Of a stretch of 64,000 bases of DNA, positions 61,863-64,000 are shown in pieces. The position numbers were made by a program, and so were the translations under genes. Source of the stretch: Acanthochromis polyacanthus (lineage: Eukaryota > Chordata > Actinopteri > Pomacentridae); contig NC_067118.1 of NCBI RefSeq assembly GCF_021347895.1, positions 39,235,755 through 39,299,754 on the forward strand. The letters run 5' to 3'. Positions within the stretch are counted from its first letter, which is position 1. The number at the start of each line of letters is the position of its first letter. The notes beneath the pieces are model-generated. The model was given only the letters and a program-made list of their open reading frames with translations. It was not told where the DNA came from and ran no database searches.

Positions 61863-64000
61863 GTAGGGCTGATGCTTCTTCTGTCTCCTGTTGTGACCTC
61901 TGCAAACTGGTGCTTTAAAAAAAGTGATGGGAAGTAAACCGCTGTCGGTAAAAGTGCCCACAGGAAACTGCTTCCTCTGTTTGTCGGTCATACTAGTAAT
62001 TTGTTTACCATGAACTTGGCAGTGTTACAATGTGGAAGTTTGTGTGTGAAAGCCAGTGGCCCGTAGACATTTCCTCATTTGGATTACTTTGTGAGAACTG
62101 TCGAGAGTCATTTTACTTTAAAATGTTGTTTATTCCAAATCCATGACAGTTATTGACCTTTGGGTTCACAGCTTGGTGCTTCCCTCACTTCAGCTTGATT
62201 AATGCATCCAATTGCTTAAAAATATGCCAAACCATAAACACCACAGAGCAATGCAGCAAATTTTGTACCTAGATATTGTTTATCAGCTGCCACTGTCCAG
62301 ATCAGTCACGTTTTTTTTTTTTTTTGGCCACAAGCATATTGTTGCATTTTTAAACACAAAACCTCTCCTCTTTCCCTCCTTGTTGCCTCAATCACCGTCT
62401 CTGGTGGTTTTATCATTCCACTCTGCAGCTATGATCTACTTTATCTGGCACATCGACTTAGCCAGACCATCACTTATTCATCAGCTGGGCTCAGCAGTGG
62501 CAACACTGTGGTTCCTGTCCTGGAAGTGGTAATTAGGCAGAGCTGGTGACATTTCCACAGCTGCTGCTCTGTTTATAGAGTGAACAGCACTGTTTAACCG
62601 CTCTGAGGTATCAATAAGGATCGCTGTCTTGGCTTTTCTGCTTTACTGTTACCGATATAACAATACCAAGGTTTAAGGGAAAGTGTAGCTTACATTTATT
62701 CATCCATCCTTTCAAAGCCCAACATATACATTTATCCTCTAGTCAAAGGGGGCCTGAAGTTTGTCAGTAAGCTCCAGACTTCTCAGATTTATCTAGGACA
62801 TGTTTGCTTTCTGTTTCTGCAGTGAAATCTAAGCACAGAATGCAGCCTTTACTTTTTATGCTCCACATATCTGGCATAAACTCCCAGAAGGCTTGAGGTC
62901 TGCTCCAACTCTTAGTTGTTTTCAGTCATGGCTTTTCGTTTGGCCACTGCCTTTTACTACCGGGATTATTTATTCATATTTCTCCTTGCACTGTAACTGC
63001 ACTCTAAATTTATTTGAATGTTTTATTGGTTTTAGCTTCTTGTTCATTCGTCATTTTATGTGAGTTATTTACATTGGATTTAAATGTGCCTTTTATCATC
63101 TTGTGTGTAGTTTCACTCAAACCTTTAATGCCTTTTATGTAAATAACATTAAACTGCCTTGTTGTTGAAAGATGCTATTCAAATAAACTTGCCTTGCCCT
63201 GCTAGTTTGACTACCAAATTGTCAGGTTAACCTTCACTTGAAGGTTCCATATTGGGTCCCTTTTCAGCAAACTAATGAAAGTCTCACATGTCCCCTGAAT
63301 CTTTCAAATCCTGGGAGCCTATCTAGTTGCGGGAAGGTTTGAGAAATAGTAGAGGTAAACATTTTCGTATTTTAACAGCTTCTACTTTACACTTTCAAGG
63401 TTATATCAGCTACAAAAAAACAATAAAAATAGATTTTTACCATGCAAGTTTACAACACAGATCCATCCAGCTGCTAGACACCCAACCCATCAGACCGTGG
63501 TTATACTGGCTGCATCTTAGTGTGAAGGTGTGTAATGACCAGGATGTTCCTAAAAATGGAGCATTATTTTCAACTGGTGGTTTTTGAGTTTTATTACCTT
63601 TTCTAAGAGCTAATGTCTAGAACTGTCACATGGAGGAAATATGACTTTACAGTAGAGCCACAACCTGGGAAGATTAAACAAAGCACTCCGCTGACTTGTA
63701 CAAACCATGATGGTCTCAAACACCTATCCCCAATCACCACAATCAAAGATTCATGAACTTTGAGGCACATTCCTGTTAAGTGTGAGGGCTCAGGGCTGGC
63801 CCGCTGTCAAATCTTCATGTGCATAAAGGCTCCAACACAGACTTTTCAACACTGTTATGTATCAAACATAGGTCTAAATTCACTTTTATTCTTTTTAAAA
63901 TGACAAGGTGTTGCTCTTAAGCAACAGTCAGTCCACTTCCTCCTTTTTTATACCATTTCAAGCCCTCATGAACTCCTACATCCAACACTGCAGCCATGAC
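61863..64000 (+). other. klhl17: KLHL17 intron to the window end
   Basis: The next expected exon (starting VLELVSSD in human) is not seen, so the intron exceeds 2.1 kb. It contains a LINE remnant (62835-63205). Confidence 0.75.
62835..63205 (+). pseudogene. LINE (L2-like) ORF2 C-terminus and 3' tail
   Basis: One frame reads AAFTFYAPHIWHKLPEGLR and SAPTLSCFQSWLF, like the conserved C-terminal W-LP--LRSA-TL--F motif of fish LINE reverse transcriptases. It ends in GATGCTATTCAAATAAACTT, then GCCTTGCC, a known fish LINE tail. A 5'-truncated copy. Confidence 0.75.

Overview
The window is vertebrate nuclear DNA, almost certainly from a ray-finned (teleost) fish. It holds intron-rich genes with canonical splice sites, long (CA)n microsatellites, and many transposon remnants of types common in fish (TTAA-flanked piggyBac-type MITEs, hAT MITEs with 8-bp target duplications, a Tc1-like remnant, tRNA-derived SINEs, LINE 3' tails). 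The three genes lie in the same order and orientation as on human 1p36.33: SAMD11 (+), NOC2L (-), KLHL17 (+). Products were recognised by comparing translations with remembered human proteins; no search was run.

Layout. Positions 2624-27598 carry the eight 3' exons of SAMD11, a SAM-domain Polycomb-associated factor of photoreceptors. Its upstream exons lie before the window. Exon 2624-2789 has a one-base excess that creates a stop; every downstream exon is intact and in phase. Its introns hold microsatellites, purine-rich tracts, transposons and, at about 19.5-25.2 kb, a roughly 5.6-kb array of a 39-bp minisatellite. NOC2L, a nucleolar 60S-assembly factor and INHAT-type co-repressor, occupies 57008-30770 on the minus strand. 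It was rebuilt as 18 coding exons totalling 2280 nt (759 aa plus stop), with every junction in phase and one GC-AG intron. KLHL17 (BTB-BACK-Kelch adaptor for CUL3) begins at about 60463 on the plus strand. Three coding exons (BTB and part of BACK) are present; the Kelch repeats lie beyond 64000.

SAMD11 and NOC2L are tail to tail (stops 3.2 kb apart). NOC2L and KLHL17 are head to head (start codons 3.5 kb apart) and may share promoter DNA near 57.0-57.5 kb. The genes do not form a pathway; the link between them is conserved synteny.

The most unusual structures are the 39-bp array with an inverted monomer and an inserted SINE; a nested transposon at 43.1-44.3 kb, in which a small element carrying a RecQ-like helicase fragment has split the reading frame of another mobile element; a 461-bp near-perfect palindrome at 32.5-33.0 kb; six TTAA-flanked MITEs, one holding a second MITE; and the apparent SAMD11 frameshift.
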